Below, in pieces: positions 39,401 to 51,400 of a stretch of 64,000 bases of DNA. Source of the DNA: Apostichopus japonicus. Taxonomy: Eukaryota > Echinodermata > Holothuroidea > Aspidochirotida > Stichopodidae. The stretch lies in NCBI RefSeq assembly GCF_037975245.1, contig NC_092563.1:21341699-21405698 (forward strand). The letters are read 5' to 3'. A program made the translations under genes and the position numbers. Below the pieces are notes generated by a model. That model had not been told where the DNA came from, searched no databases, and saw nothing but the letters and a program-made list of their open reading frames with translations. How positions within the stretch are numbered: position 1 is the stretch's first letter; the number at the start of each line of letters is the position of its first letter.

Positions 39401-42400
39401 ATTTGTGCAAAATCATCCCAAACTTATTATTTTGGTTACATGTTTTGTCATCCAGACAACAGTGTTGTATCTTCTTCATATAAGATGTTGACGAGGTAAA
39501 TTCATGAGAGAACTCCAAAGATTAGATTAAGTGAACGTGTTTATCCAAATGCATTCGAGCAGATCATTAACGCAACAGACATAATATGTGATATAGTGAC
39601 ATAGAACAAAGAATCATATGAAAATATGTATTCAGTAGCTCATCATTAGTCATATCTTTTTTAGTATTCCTTGGAGTACCCTGTCTGAGGCCAAGCTTCA
39701 ATTCTTTCAGTTTAGATTTCTGGATAGGATTTTAGGTACTAATAGACTTTTGTTTTTGACGGGGAAGTCAGAATCTCCACTGTGCAAATTCGACGAGGAG
39801 AAAACAATCGAGCAACTTTTCTGGGACTGCTACGTGACAGCAAATTTTATGCTTAATGCCGAAATGCGTTTCTTAAATAAGCAATTCTTTTTCTCCGAAC
39901 AAGATATCTCATTTTGTTTTGGCAACGTTTACTGTTACCCTTACAACTTTTTAATGATCCACCTGAAGTATTATATTTTCGTATACAAGACAAGTAACAC
40001 CGAGCCAAATATCGATGATTTCTTTTATAAATTTAAATTTGCTTTGAGCGTTGAAAGTTTAAATTATTTTAAGCGAAAGCAGCCAAGGAAAAATAAAGTG
40101 AATTTCTCGGAGCTGAGAAATGCCTTTTCATATTGTCCAAACCTGTTTACGTAGATGTTTCTTTTTTAGCTGTGTGTAGTGCAAATTTGGATTCATTTGC
40201 TGTCTACTTGCTGTCTACTTACATTAACTGATATTTATTGCAGTCGCTTGAATATGTAACAGACCATACTATTTTTGTTTTTGCAACGTATAATTTTAAT
40301 TGTATAATTCAGTGGTTGGTTTAAATTTGATCTGAATTGTTTGTAGTTCAAACTCCCTGTAGTCCTAATCCTTGTCTAAATGCTGGTTCCTGCGTTATCA
40401 CCGGTGTCAACGAGTTCAGCTGTGATTGTCCTTCTGGATTTATAGGACAAATTTGCAATCAAAGTAAGTACATCAGAAATACCAAAAAGGAAGAAATTAC
40501 ATGCAAGCATTGTAATTGAAAACATGTAGAAGAAAAAAGAGAAGATGTTGGTTTGTTTCTGTTTAAAATTCATTTTTATTACAGGATATGTACGTTCAAA
40601 AGTAATGAAGATTTACTATATTTATTGCACTTTGCATTTATTTCACTTTAAAAATGAATTCGGATTTATTAATTTTTAAGATAACTATTATTAATTAATA
40701 TTATTATGATTAATGTTATTGCAGTATGTATACTTTCAAAATGAATGGATATTTATGAATTACTAATATTATAATTATTAATTAATATTATTAAGTTTGT
40801 TACAGGATATTACTGTCAACATGAATGGAGATATAAATCCAAGTAATGGAACCATAGTTAAAGGGAGGGAGGGGGCAGGGAGGAATGGAAGGGGAAGGGA
40901 GAAGGGGGTAGGATGGGAATTGGGAAACACAGCAGTAGGTGAGATTATTATGGCGTTGAAGACTAGTCTAGATAACTGGTCCCCATCGCTGGTAAACAAG
41001 CCATTGCCTAATAAGTAATTGAATTGGAATAGAGAGAAATTATGAAGGTTGGGCACGAAACCATCTAGTCAAACAATTCTTTGAATAATGGAAGATGCCA
41101 CAAAATCCGATATTGTTACATACATATTAGACGTTTTGATGTAAGTGTGTCAAATGTACAAACACTTTTAAAGTACAAGCAAGGTAAAATGCCATTTAAT
41201 GAGCAGTGCACATAATTGATATGGCTAAAGTACACCTTTCAAAATAGTTGAGTTGTGGCTAAACACATTTACCAGAAGGACAACTCTATCATGCATTCTG
41301 TACTTTTCTATAAATTTATTAACGGACAGTGCCTATACTACTTTAAACACAATAATGTCTACTGCTTGCTCCCACCTCCCCCCCCCCCCTCATAATCAAT
41401 ATGTACAGATATATCTTGTTTGAAGCCAGACAGTTCATCTTTCTTTCAGTGGTTGGAGTAATGACAACAATTACTTGTCCAGATGATATATATTTGTTGA
41501 CAAACGGTGGGTTAGCAGAGGCAGTCGTGTCGTGGATAGAACCTGCTGGTTCTGTTTTGTCCCAAAGTCATAGACCAGGCGATATGTTTCCAGTTGGTGA
41601 AACTTCAGTGACCTATGTCATCCTCGATTCTGCTACAAGAATAATCACGTGTGAATTCAGGGTTCTGCACCAAACAGGTATATACTACCTTTGTAAATCT
41701 ATGTGTTATATTTAGCATCCACTTTATACTACAACAAAACAATTAAGTTGTGCCATAAAATGTTTTTTTGCTGCAACTGCCCCCCCCCCCCTCCCCATGA
41801 AAAATGTAATCATTATATTAAGCTTTCCGAGTGCTTTGAGCACCAAATTTTTACCACGGATCTATAAACTAAGTATGGATCTGACGCAGGGCTACAGACC
41901 CAAACCTAGAGATGAGAATCAAGTCCAACTGTAAAGGCTAATTTTGATCTACATTAAACTTTGAACATGTTAATCCTGGTAGAGTATGAAGGTTATATGC
42001 GAACTTTGAAGTCAAACTTTTAGCGTAAATTTTTTCGGAGTAAAATTATTATCATTAAACTTTAAAGGTCATATCACTTAATGCAAATGTATCACACAAG
42101 ATACAATAATTCCACCTACTTTAATATATATCTCAACAGAAATGAAAGATTGATCAAAATACAAATGAGCAGTCATAGATGCTTATCATACGACATATGG
42201 ATGGGTGATAATGAAATGACCATTCTGATGAAATCTTTTGGTTACAAGAAGAGGTAGTTTCTTCTAGTCATTAGTTTTGCTGATTGAGTCTTAAATCTGC
42301 TTTGGGCTGGTCATTAGTTTTGCTGACTGAGTCTTAAATCTGCAGATATCATTTCAGTTTTGGAAAATGAGTTTAAACGCCCAAACAGCGAAGTAATTGT

Positions 42401-45400
42401 TAGTGTGCACTCAATGGGACTTGTTTCTGAAAGTAGGTCCTACATATTATATATTATGTCTGATATCTCTCCAGTTGATGTTGAACCTCCTACCGTTAGC
42501 AACGTGAGGGACGTTACCATCAATGTGACAGCGGTGGGAGTTGCAGTTGAATTCGAGGAACCTACAGCTGAGGATGCTTTAAGCGTGGCATATCTGGCTT
42601 CAGCTAGTCACAGATCTGGAGATGTTTTACCGATTGGTTCGACGGTTGTGAATAATACCTTCTCAGATCGTTGTGGCAACACAGTAGTTGTTACTTTTGT
42701 GGTTACAGTCGAGCTGCGTGAGTATTGTCAAAGTTAAGTATTAAGTACACTCAGACAAAGTTCGTAGTTGAAAGTGTTGCTTTGCAAGAGCTTCATACTT
42801 GGTGCGTCAATATGTACATTGCCATGTAAGACATCATTAACCCATCGATCATTGTGACGGACAACAAGTCTGGAAAAGCTTGTCAAACATGATAGCTTGA
42901 GAGTTGAACATCATAGTTTCGTGAGAAACTGGTGGAATTTGGTACGAGTGAAAGGTCATTTGAATTCAGCAAAAGATCACAGTGTTTCACATTTGTAAAA
43001 GGGGTAATAAAAACCTTTGTGCAGTTTAAAGTTCATAATTTTTACAACTTGTACAAAGAACTGAAAAGATTGGAAAAATTGATAGCTTAAAAGTTAAAGC
43101 TGGTAGATCATCAGTGTTAAGTGAAAAACTGGTGGAATTAGGTACAAGAGAAAGGTCATTTGAGATGAGCCAAAGATCACAATTTTTCAAACTTTGTTAA
43201 TAGGGAATCTTAAACCTTCATGCATTTTAAGCTCATCAATTGTACTGTATGAAGATCTCTATCTGGAAAGCTGTGTAATTTTTTTTACCCCACAATTTGT
43301 AAGTATTTGTGCAGTAATATATGTCACCGTGCTATGCCAGCCATCAGAAAGATGACGCAAAATAATGGTTGCTGTTTGTCTTTTTCTTATCAAGATGTAC
43401 TGAGGAGCAACTGACCTAAGAATATTTTTACACTCTGAAACAATGCGAAAACAAAATTAAATATGAAACAAAAATGCATCCATGACTATGAATCAAGTAA
43501 CATGAAAAGTGTGGGTCTCCACAATATCAGATACACGGTGACATAACAGCAAAGACAGTATCCAAATATAAAGTAAAATTCAATAAAACCATCAATTCAA
43601 AATCACTAAAACATATTAACATAATCAGGTTTAAGAAGATGAAGGAATGGACCTTAACCACATCTAGGTAGAATACATGTATGGAAGTCATCACAATATT
43701 GACCAGTATGTTGAGTGATGAGTGAATGGACGAAATGACGAATAATCGCACGGGAGAGAGATAAGAATGTATATTGATGTTAGCTAAGTCAACTGATACA
43801 TTATTATACCACAATTTGGCCTGTATAAAGTTACTGAGATATACGCGGTAATTGAATTTACCCTGAAATACATGAATGAATACAAGAAACATCATGGAAT
43901 CATATATGAAATAGCATAAACTGTTATTATAGTCCAGATAAATATAGATCGACCACAGAATTACAGGTATGTGAGTTGGGATACAACATTAGGCTGTAAC
44001 ACCCATATTACAATATGGTAGGCTATGATTATTGCAACATCAACACTGCAGACAAATAGAGTATTTTATGCCTTGGTTCGATATCATATAACGGCCACCA
44101 ATGGGATGAAACTAGAAAATCTTGAGGAGATCCATGTAAAGTTACATCACAACACTCACCCTGATTATAAACTTGTCCACATTCTGTGATTTACTTGATT
44201 ACACTTCTGAAGTGCAACAATGCAGCTTGATAAGAGTGAGAAATGTAGTAGGCAAAGGAAAAATAGATGGGAGTATTTGCAAATGATAGAATGCAGCCTA
44301 AGTAGAAGTGAGGTAGTGCTATACATGATCACACATATGACAGTCACAGTCACATATGGAATACAAAAGTTAACATATTATTCAAGCAGTTTTAGTTGTC
44401 TCTACTAACCACAAACTATTGACAGCAAAATTTTAAACGTTTGCCAATGGTATACACTAGTTTCACATCTGTGGATTATGTTTCTGTGCCAGTGATAGTC
44501 ACCTATCAATAAATGTGCGATGTTTTCACCCCGAAGTCAATTGTGTGGCATTAACGTTGTTTGTATGTTGCAGTCATCTTATCTTTTACCGTAAAGCTTT
44601 TGAAAATCGGCTCTGAATTACTGATGGCCACTAGCTGTAACTGGCTGACAAAAATTTATACAAAGGTCCATGGGAACATAAATTCATGTGAATAAATCAG
44701 TCTTTATATAAATCATAATTACTCAAAGGCATTACAATTTAGAGACAAATGATGACATATTAAATATAAATCCAGTCAAGGTTATTGCAGGTGTCGTCCA
44801 TGTTGTAGCAGTGGAACAGAGTTTTGGTATGGCTGTTTGGCCTCTGTTAGTAATTATTTCATGTGCTCAGAGGTCAATGGTCATTCAAGCAAACAGCTGG
44901 TTTATATGTGCACACGTTGAAAAGGCAAAATAACTGAAGCTATCACTGCCTCATAAAAATGTGTACTTTTGTTGTGCATTGCTTCACCACATCATTTAAC
45001 ATAACATATACAAGGTCACAGGGTCGTTGGAGGTGAAAGGTCAAACTTGGCCAAGTTTATGCGAAAGAACTGAAAATGATGACACTGGAAGAAGAATTTT
45101 GTACCGAAACTGTTAACTCTATAGGTAATGTATTGAATTGGTAAGACAATACAGTATGAAGCAACTGAACATTATTCATAATGTGAGCTAATGATCCAAA
45201 TAATTCAGCTTCCCTTTGCCCTGATGCTGGTCCTACTCTGTCTCACTACGGAGAAATGACCCCTTTTTTTTACAATCTTCTGGTTCTATGCCTTATCAAT
45301 TGACCCGTGAATGCAAGCCTCATTACTTTTGTTAATCTGTGCACCTCGCCACTTTACCAATTTTTCTGGTTCTCTCTAACTGTGCATATCGTCCACACTT

Positions 45401-48400
45401 AGGCAAGCGTACGGTCCTACTATGCACATTTGCTGGTGCACAATTCCCTACAAATGTACAATTCTCTACAAAGGTGCGCTTTTGCCATATTCTTCCCTTT
45501 ATCGTTGCAGAGCTGCTGCACAGTTGAAACCATGTCAAAATAGAGAGCTAAGTTCTTAGTTCCATTGCATGCTATACTGTTACATTCAGGATTTAACTGT
45601 ACTCTCTTTATGGAAAATAAGTACATGGAACAACATTGCACTAACATTGATACATCTACTAAACTGATATATAGGTTAATAGCTGTTCTGTGTAGTTCAC
45701 TGCATGCATGGTGTAGAGATCCAGTAAACTGATATAATCTGGGAATCTTGCTATCTGTGAATTCTGTATAGAGTTTGTTTTCGGTGAGATCTTCCAGGAT
45801 ATTTTATCATAAATCTTTAACTCTCAAGATTATTACCTAACAATCTGACAACATCTAAGTCGGCCTAGCACAATATCACCTGGTGAGCTACTTGCTTAAA
45901 ACTGCTTAAAAAATCAACTTTCTGAACTTAAATTTCTAGTTACATATACCTTAAAATGAAAACAAGAAGAAACATTAATTTTGCATATATTGAATATGAG
46001 TCTGCAAACAGTATTCACTTTGTTCATTTATTATATTAGGCCACTGGAGTTTTGCATTTCTTGGGCAACAATTTTCCAATGTCGTACATAGCGATCATGG
46101 TAAAGGAAACCCTGAGACTGAGAAACTACATGGGAAGTTGGGAGCACTCACGATGAAAGAATCATAAAATAATTAGTACTTAAGTTCTACACTGACTGTT
46201 GCACTGTCAGCTAGCTGGACCTGGTTGCCTAACATAAACTTAATCATACAATGACCGTTCTACTACCAGCTAGCTGTTCCAGGTTGACTAATATAGACGT
46301 TAATGCTGCACTGACTGTTGTATTGTCAGATAGCTTGTTCAGGTTGCCTTACATAAACTTAAGTCCTACACTGACTATTGTACTGCCAGCTAGCTGGTCC
46401 AGGTTGACGTACATAAACTTAAGTCTTACACTGACTGTTGTACCGCCAGCTAGCTGATCCAGGTTACCTTACATAGATCTAAGTCCTACACTGACTGTTT
46501 TACTGCGAGCTAACTTGTCAAGGTTTCTTTCTCAAACTACTCTTCACTGTAACTGTCTGTAACCATTTTCAACTTTATTCCTTTAACATATTTTCTTCTT
46601 CAATTTAGTTGTTGAGGCTGGGGACTGAAATATCTTTCTGAATATTGCTCCATCATATATGTTGCTATATTGAAAATTTCTTCCCGTGAATGGCTTTGTT
46701 AAGCAGGTTTTGCATACTCTTGTTGATTTCTAGTAATTTAGCCCTAACATACATGGCAAAGGCTTAGTTCAGTTAGAGTGTCCGCCTCACAATCGTTAGG
46801 TTTCAGGATCAAAATTCTGACAGGAGCCAAATTTTCTTGACCTATTCAAAAATTGCTGCATTGCAGTAGTGATATGTGGAGACTCCCGTGGATTTGATAT
46901 TTCTGGTTTGTGAACTCGGGGAAAAATGGGTGTGTTTCTGTTCTTCACTTGTTTTCGAAACAACTATCTTCGTCATGGTGATGTCGATGGTGATGGTGAT
47001 GTCGAATGGGGCGCCTTTGCCTACCTCAGTAATTGAGAAAGTAGCCGGTGCTGGGGTATTCACTCTCGTCCGTCGGATGGGGACGTTAAATGACGGTCCC
47101 AGAAGTAGGAAAGGGAGTCAATTCACACCCTTCCCTCAATATCCTTTCAACACTTTTCGAGAGAAGGCTGGAAAAAAGCCGGTGGTCATCCACGACCTAA
47201 CACGGAAAGGGTCTCAAAAATAAGCTATTGTAAGGCTTCCTGATTCTTTGGTCTCTAAACTAAACTAGCATATATACAGCCCACAGTCAAGGTGTGGCAT
47301 ATACGAATTGTGCAAGCTGTTAAACGATGTATTATGTGTTGAATGTAGCTAAAGACTGGCAGTCTAACATAGAAAATTCCCGATTTGAAATGAGTTTCTA
47401 GGTTGTTAGTCAGTGGCTGGTCATATAAACTAAAGATTTGATTGATGCTGACACCCAAACTTACAAAAGTGTGTGCTCCCTTAATGTTCATTCACATAAT
47501 AATGCAGGTTTTTGTTTTTTGTTTCCTTCTGGTAATGGTGAATGTTGACAGTCAACATAAGTCAGAGTATGAGAACCTTGTAAAACAGACTAACTCTTTT
47601 TACTAAATATTTAGCTGTAGCTTGGTGAATGCAAGACCCCGATTTGAATTTGGCAGAAGTCAGACGTCATTTGCGGTCAACATTAGTCAGAATCTGAAAA
47701 CCTTGTAAACACAATAACACAAAAGTAACACCTGTGTTGAACTAGTTTCCTCTCTGTGATTTTAAATGTAAAAAAAGTGTTGTGGTAATGTTTCCTTGCT
47801 TCATTTTCTCGTAAGATCAACTTGACAGAGCCCGTGTTGCTTTGGTCTACATAGTTTAAGAAACATAATAAAGACTAAGAATACCTGCCTTAAAAATGAT
47901 GTAGTTTTGATAAGCTTCCTATTCTTTACATATCTTTCAGTTGGTAACAACACTCCTCCATCTCCACCTATTTGTCCCAACATTCAACCTGTCACCAGCT
48001 TTCAGGGAGACTTTGGTCAGTTTGTAACATGGGAGGATATTGGTAGCTGTTTCGATAGTGAAGATGGCTCTATCACTCCAGAATGTAATCAACAGAGTGG
48101 AGATCTCTTTCCCGTTGGCCAGACAACCGTTCGTTGTACCTGCACAGACTCGGCCGGAGCTTTATCGGAATGCGACTTCAGCTTTACTGTCCAAGTATTC
48201 GGTGGTAAATGTTGATTAATGTGTTAATTATGTTGACATAATTGCACCTATTAGGTGAATTGAGTGTACTTTTAATAGTAGGAAAGACTAGCGTAGGTTC
48301 TTATGACCAACTAGACTGGTTTCTGCTCTCAACTTTTATAGGAGGAGCTTCATCAGTAGTAAGCCTTTGAATATTTTATATTCGGCATGAGCGTCTCGTT

Positions 48401-51400
48401 CTCAAAATGCATCTTTTTTTTGTGCACGAGTTTTTATGGACTCATAGTGCATCTATAAGTGCATCTAAAAGAGCTTCGTGTGAACCTTGAGAGTCAGCTG
48501 GTTCTTCGTTAGTACGAAACCTTGAGTTAACAAGTTAATCTTTGAGATTTTGGGCCCTTTTGTAGGCAACAATCGGTTCTTTTGGAAACAGTTTGGATAA
48601 TTCCGCGTGTTGCGAAATTAAGTGCCAATGTTTCAAAAGTGCTTTTTTTTCAAATGCGTGGTTTTGATATGGGGTGTATAGGTAAGCTTGGACACCAGTG
48701 GTGGTTCCTTTTGTTTAGGATTGGTAGTGAGGTAATGCCTACGGTTTTCAAATTTTATGCCTTTAGCGGCTGTGGCAATTTCCTCTTTCTTATAGTTACG
48801 GAGTAACAGTTTCTCTGTGAACGCATTCTTTTTCTGTAAGAAATCAGTCTCGTTGTTACAGAGACGTGCGTATCGTAATATTTCCCCTTTAATGAAGCCT
48901 TTAAAAGTGGCAAGTGGGTGTGCAGAGTTTCTGTCGAGGTATTGGAAGGTTTTTGTGGATTTGGTGTGGACTTTAGTGTCTAAAAACCCATTGGTTTCAA
49001 ACCTTGTACCTTTGAAGATTTTCAAATCTAGGTATGTTACCTCGGTGTTTGATATTTCTACCGTAAACTTTAAGAAGCGGTGAATTTCATTCAACCTTTT
49101 TACTAGGTGTTCAAGTTCCTGATGTGTACCGTCATAGAGCAATAGAATGCCATCTCTATAGCGGAGCCATTTTAAGATTTTATTATCTGTCGGTAAAATC
49201 TGGTTTTTAAGTCTATGCATGACGATATCGCAGATTTCCGGGGAGGCTTGGCTACCCATGGCGCAACCGATCTTTTGTAGATAGAATTGGTTATTGAACT
49301 CGAAACAGTTTCTTGTTAAGATGAGTTCAATTAGTTTGCGCATGGATATGGAAGATATTTTATTTATTCCATATTCGCTTTTTTCCGTCTTTTCATAGAC
49401 TTCTTGACATATATCTAATGCCTCCTCTTGGGGAGTATTGGTATACATGGCGACGACATCGAGTGTAGCAAGTACTACCGTTTTTGGTAACGGGGTGGCT
49501 TCCAAAATTTGCAGAATGTGATTTGTGTCTTTCACATAAGTGCTTTGTTTTATTACAATAGGAAGCAAGAAATAGTCCACTAATTCCGATATTTTTTTCG
49601 GTCGGTGATCCGTTTCCACTTATTATCGGTCTACCGGCAAATTTTTAGTTAGCCGGGGGTGCTTTATGAATTTTTGGTAGCACATATATGACCGGTGTGC
49701 GGATCTTGTGGCTATATGGTGACAAGTACTCGAAGGTGCTTTTATCGAGAACATATCAATTAGTTTTTCCTGGACTAAGCTTTTAGTTTGAAACGTCATA
49801 TCACTTTTTAACTTTTCGTAGTGGTGCCTAGCTAATTGCCTTTCCATTTCGGCTTGATAGTCTGAGTGATTCATTATAGCAATGCCTCTACCTTTATCGA
49901 AGGGTTTGACAATAATAGAGCGGTCGTTTTTAATTGCATTTAGTGCAAAACGCTCCGCTTTATGCGTGTTGCTATTGGCGTTTCGGATAGTAACACGTGC
50001 CATTCCGGTTTGTGTTGCTTCCAAGTAGTCCTCTAGGTTTTTACTAAAAGTCATGTTAGGTGACCATGTAGAGGGTAGACGGAATTTTGTAATCCCTTTT
50101 TGCATTTTATTCTGCATGATGTCGCGGATTCTCATTTTTCTTTTTAGGTCTTTTAATAACTTGAGGAGATCACTTCGTTTAGGTTTTACTGGAGTTGCTA
50201 TGAACTTCAGACCTTTTCCCAGCGCAATAAACTCTATATTGGACATGTTTCTGTCTGATAGGTTCTTTACGAACTTTTTTAGTGTTTCTGCTTCTTTTCG
50301 AGGATTTTGGCCTTTGAGTGACTACGTATAGTCTGTAGCTCCCTGTTGCGGAATTTTTCGGAGCTTTTATTAGCTTTCACTGATCGGACATATTTGCGTC
50401 TTTTAGATGACGATGAGAGAGGTTGAGAGAGAGAAAGTACATTTTGCATGTTGGAGGAGAGGAAGGTAGCTCTTTCTGGAAAATTTCTCGAGCACACTCC
50501 TACTTCTACCTTCCATAAAGTTGCTTTCGGTTCTTGGCCTTTGGTCGGCGTGACACTCTGGTCTCCTCTCTTTTCGCTGACTTCTGGAGGATGGTCTTCA
50601 AAAGCCTGTGTGCCTCCGGAGCTTCCAGTGTTGACTCTAAGTCCGTCTCTGCTCTAGATCTCTTTTCAAGAAACCTGTCCCGTAGCCTTTTAGCTTTGCG
50701 GGATAACTCGTCTCTTCAGATTCTGTGGAGGTTCCTGCCTGCTCGTTGGAGTACTTGATTCCAGGAATCAGTAAACTTCTCCGAGTGGTTCAGTTGCGCC
50801 GGGAGTCTGGGTGGGTTTCTCTGAACCTTGAGTTGGTGATAGGTAGCGTTTTTATCGCCGTCTATCCGGGATATCTCTTTAGTGAGAGTGGTGAGATTTG
50901 ACTGGAGCTCCTTCAACGTCTCTGCGTGGCTTTTGACCTTCTTGTAGGTATCCTCTTGCAGCTTGATCCTGTTGTCGTTCCTTTTAGTAGGAGTTCTTTG
51001 CCCACACGGTATGTCTTCTTCTGAGGAGAAGGATGAGTCTTTATTGACTGGTGAGGCAGGGATCTCTCGACAAAAACACGCACAGAATACAAACAGGTTA
51101 ATGAGCATGTTGAACACAAAGAGATAGATATGAGGGGATTGGTAGACAAGGGATGGAGAGAAGGAAGAAAGAAACCAACAGGGGAAGAGGAGAGGTAGGA
51201 GATAAACAGTGGAGGGACAAAGAGAGGATTGGGTAGGGAATAAACTGGAGAAGGACTAAGGCAGAAAGGTATGGAAAAAAGGGTGGAAGAGAGCTATGAG
51301 AAGAGGATTGATGGGGGGAACAATGGGAGAAGAAGGGGGAACAGAAGAAAAGTTAGTCAAGTCCTTCCTGAATGTTGAGCCCATGAGGTTGAATGGTGCA

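Larger units (their letters stand above)
42718..47940 (+). other. 5.2 kb intron
   Basis: The longest intron outside the retroelement region. It holds a loose duplication of about 175-190 bases (42882-43260), a 60-bp minisatellite (46184-46530) and a candidate SINE (46755-47225). I saw no third-position HYR exon like 37117-37329, although one would be expected here from the group order. Confidence 0.6.

Noticed and set aside
43527-43895. 122-codon minus-strand open frame, hydrophobic
   Set aside because: No domain, start context or splice support; AT-rich intron sequence.
45332-45647. Overlapping open frames on both strands
   Set aside because: No similarity recognised. A small internal duplication (ACAATTC...CTACAAA) explains the repetitive look.
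46876-47223. 115-codon open frame
   Set aside because: It lies in the SINE candidate, has no domain and is not flanked by splice signals that fit the host gene.
50448-50758. Plus-strand open frames opposite the retroelement
   Set aside because: The minus strand carries recognisable Penelope-type motifs; these frames are shadows.
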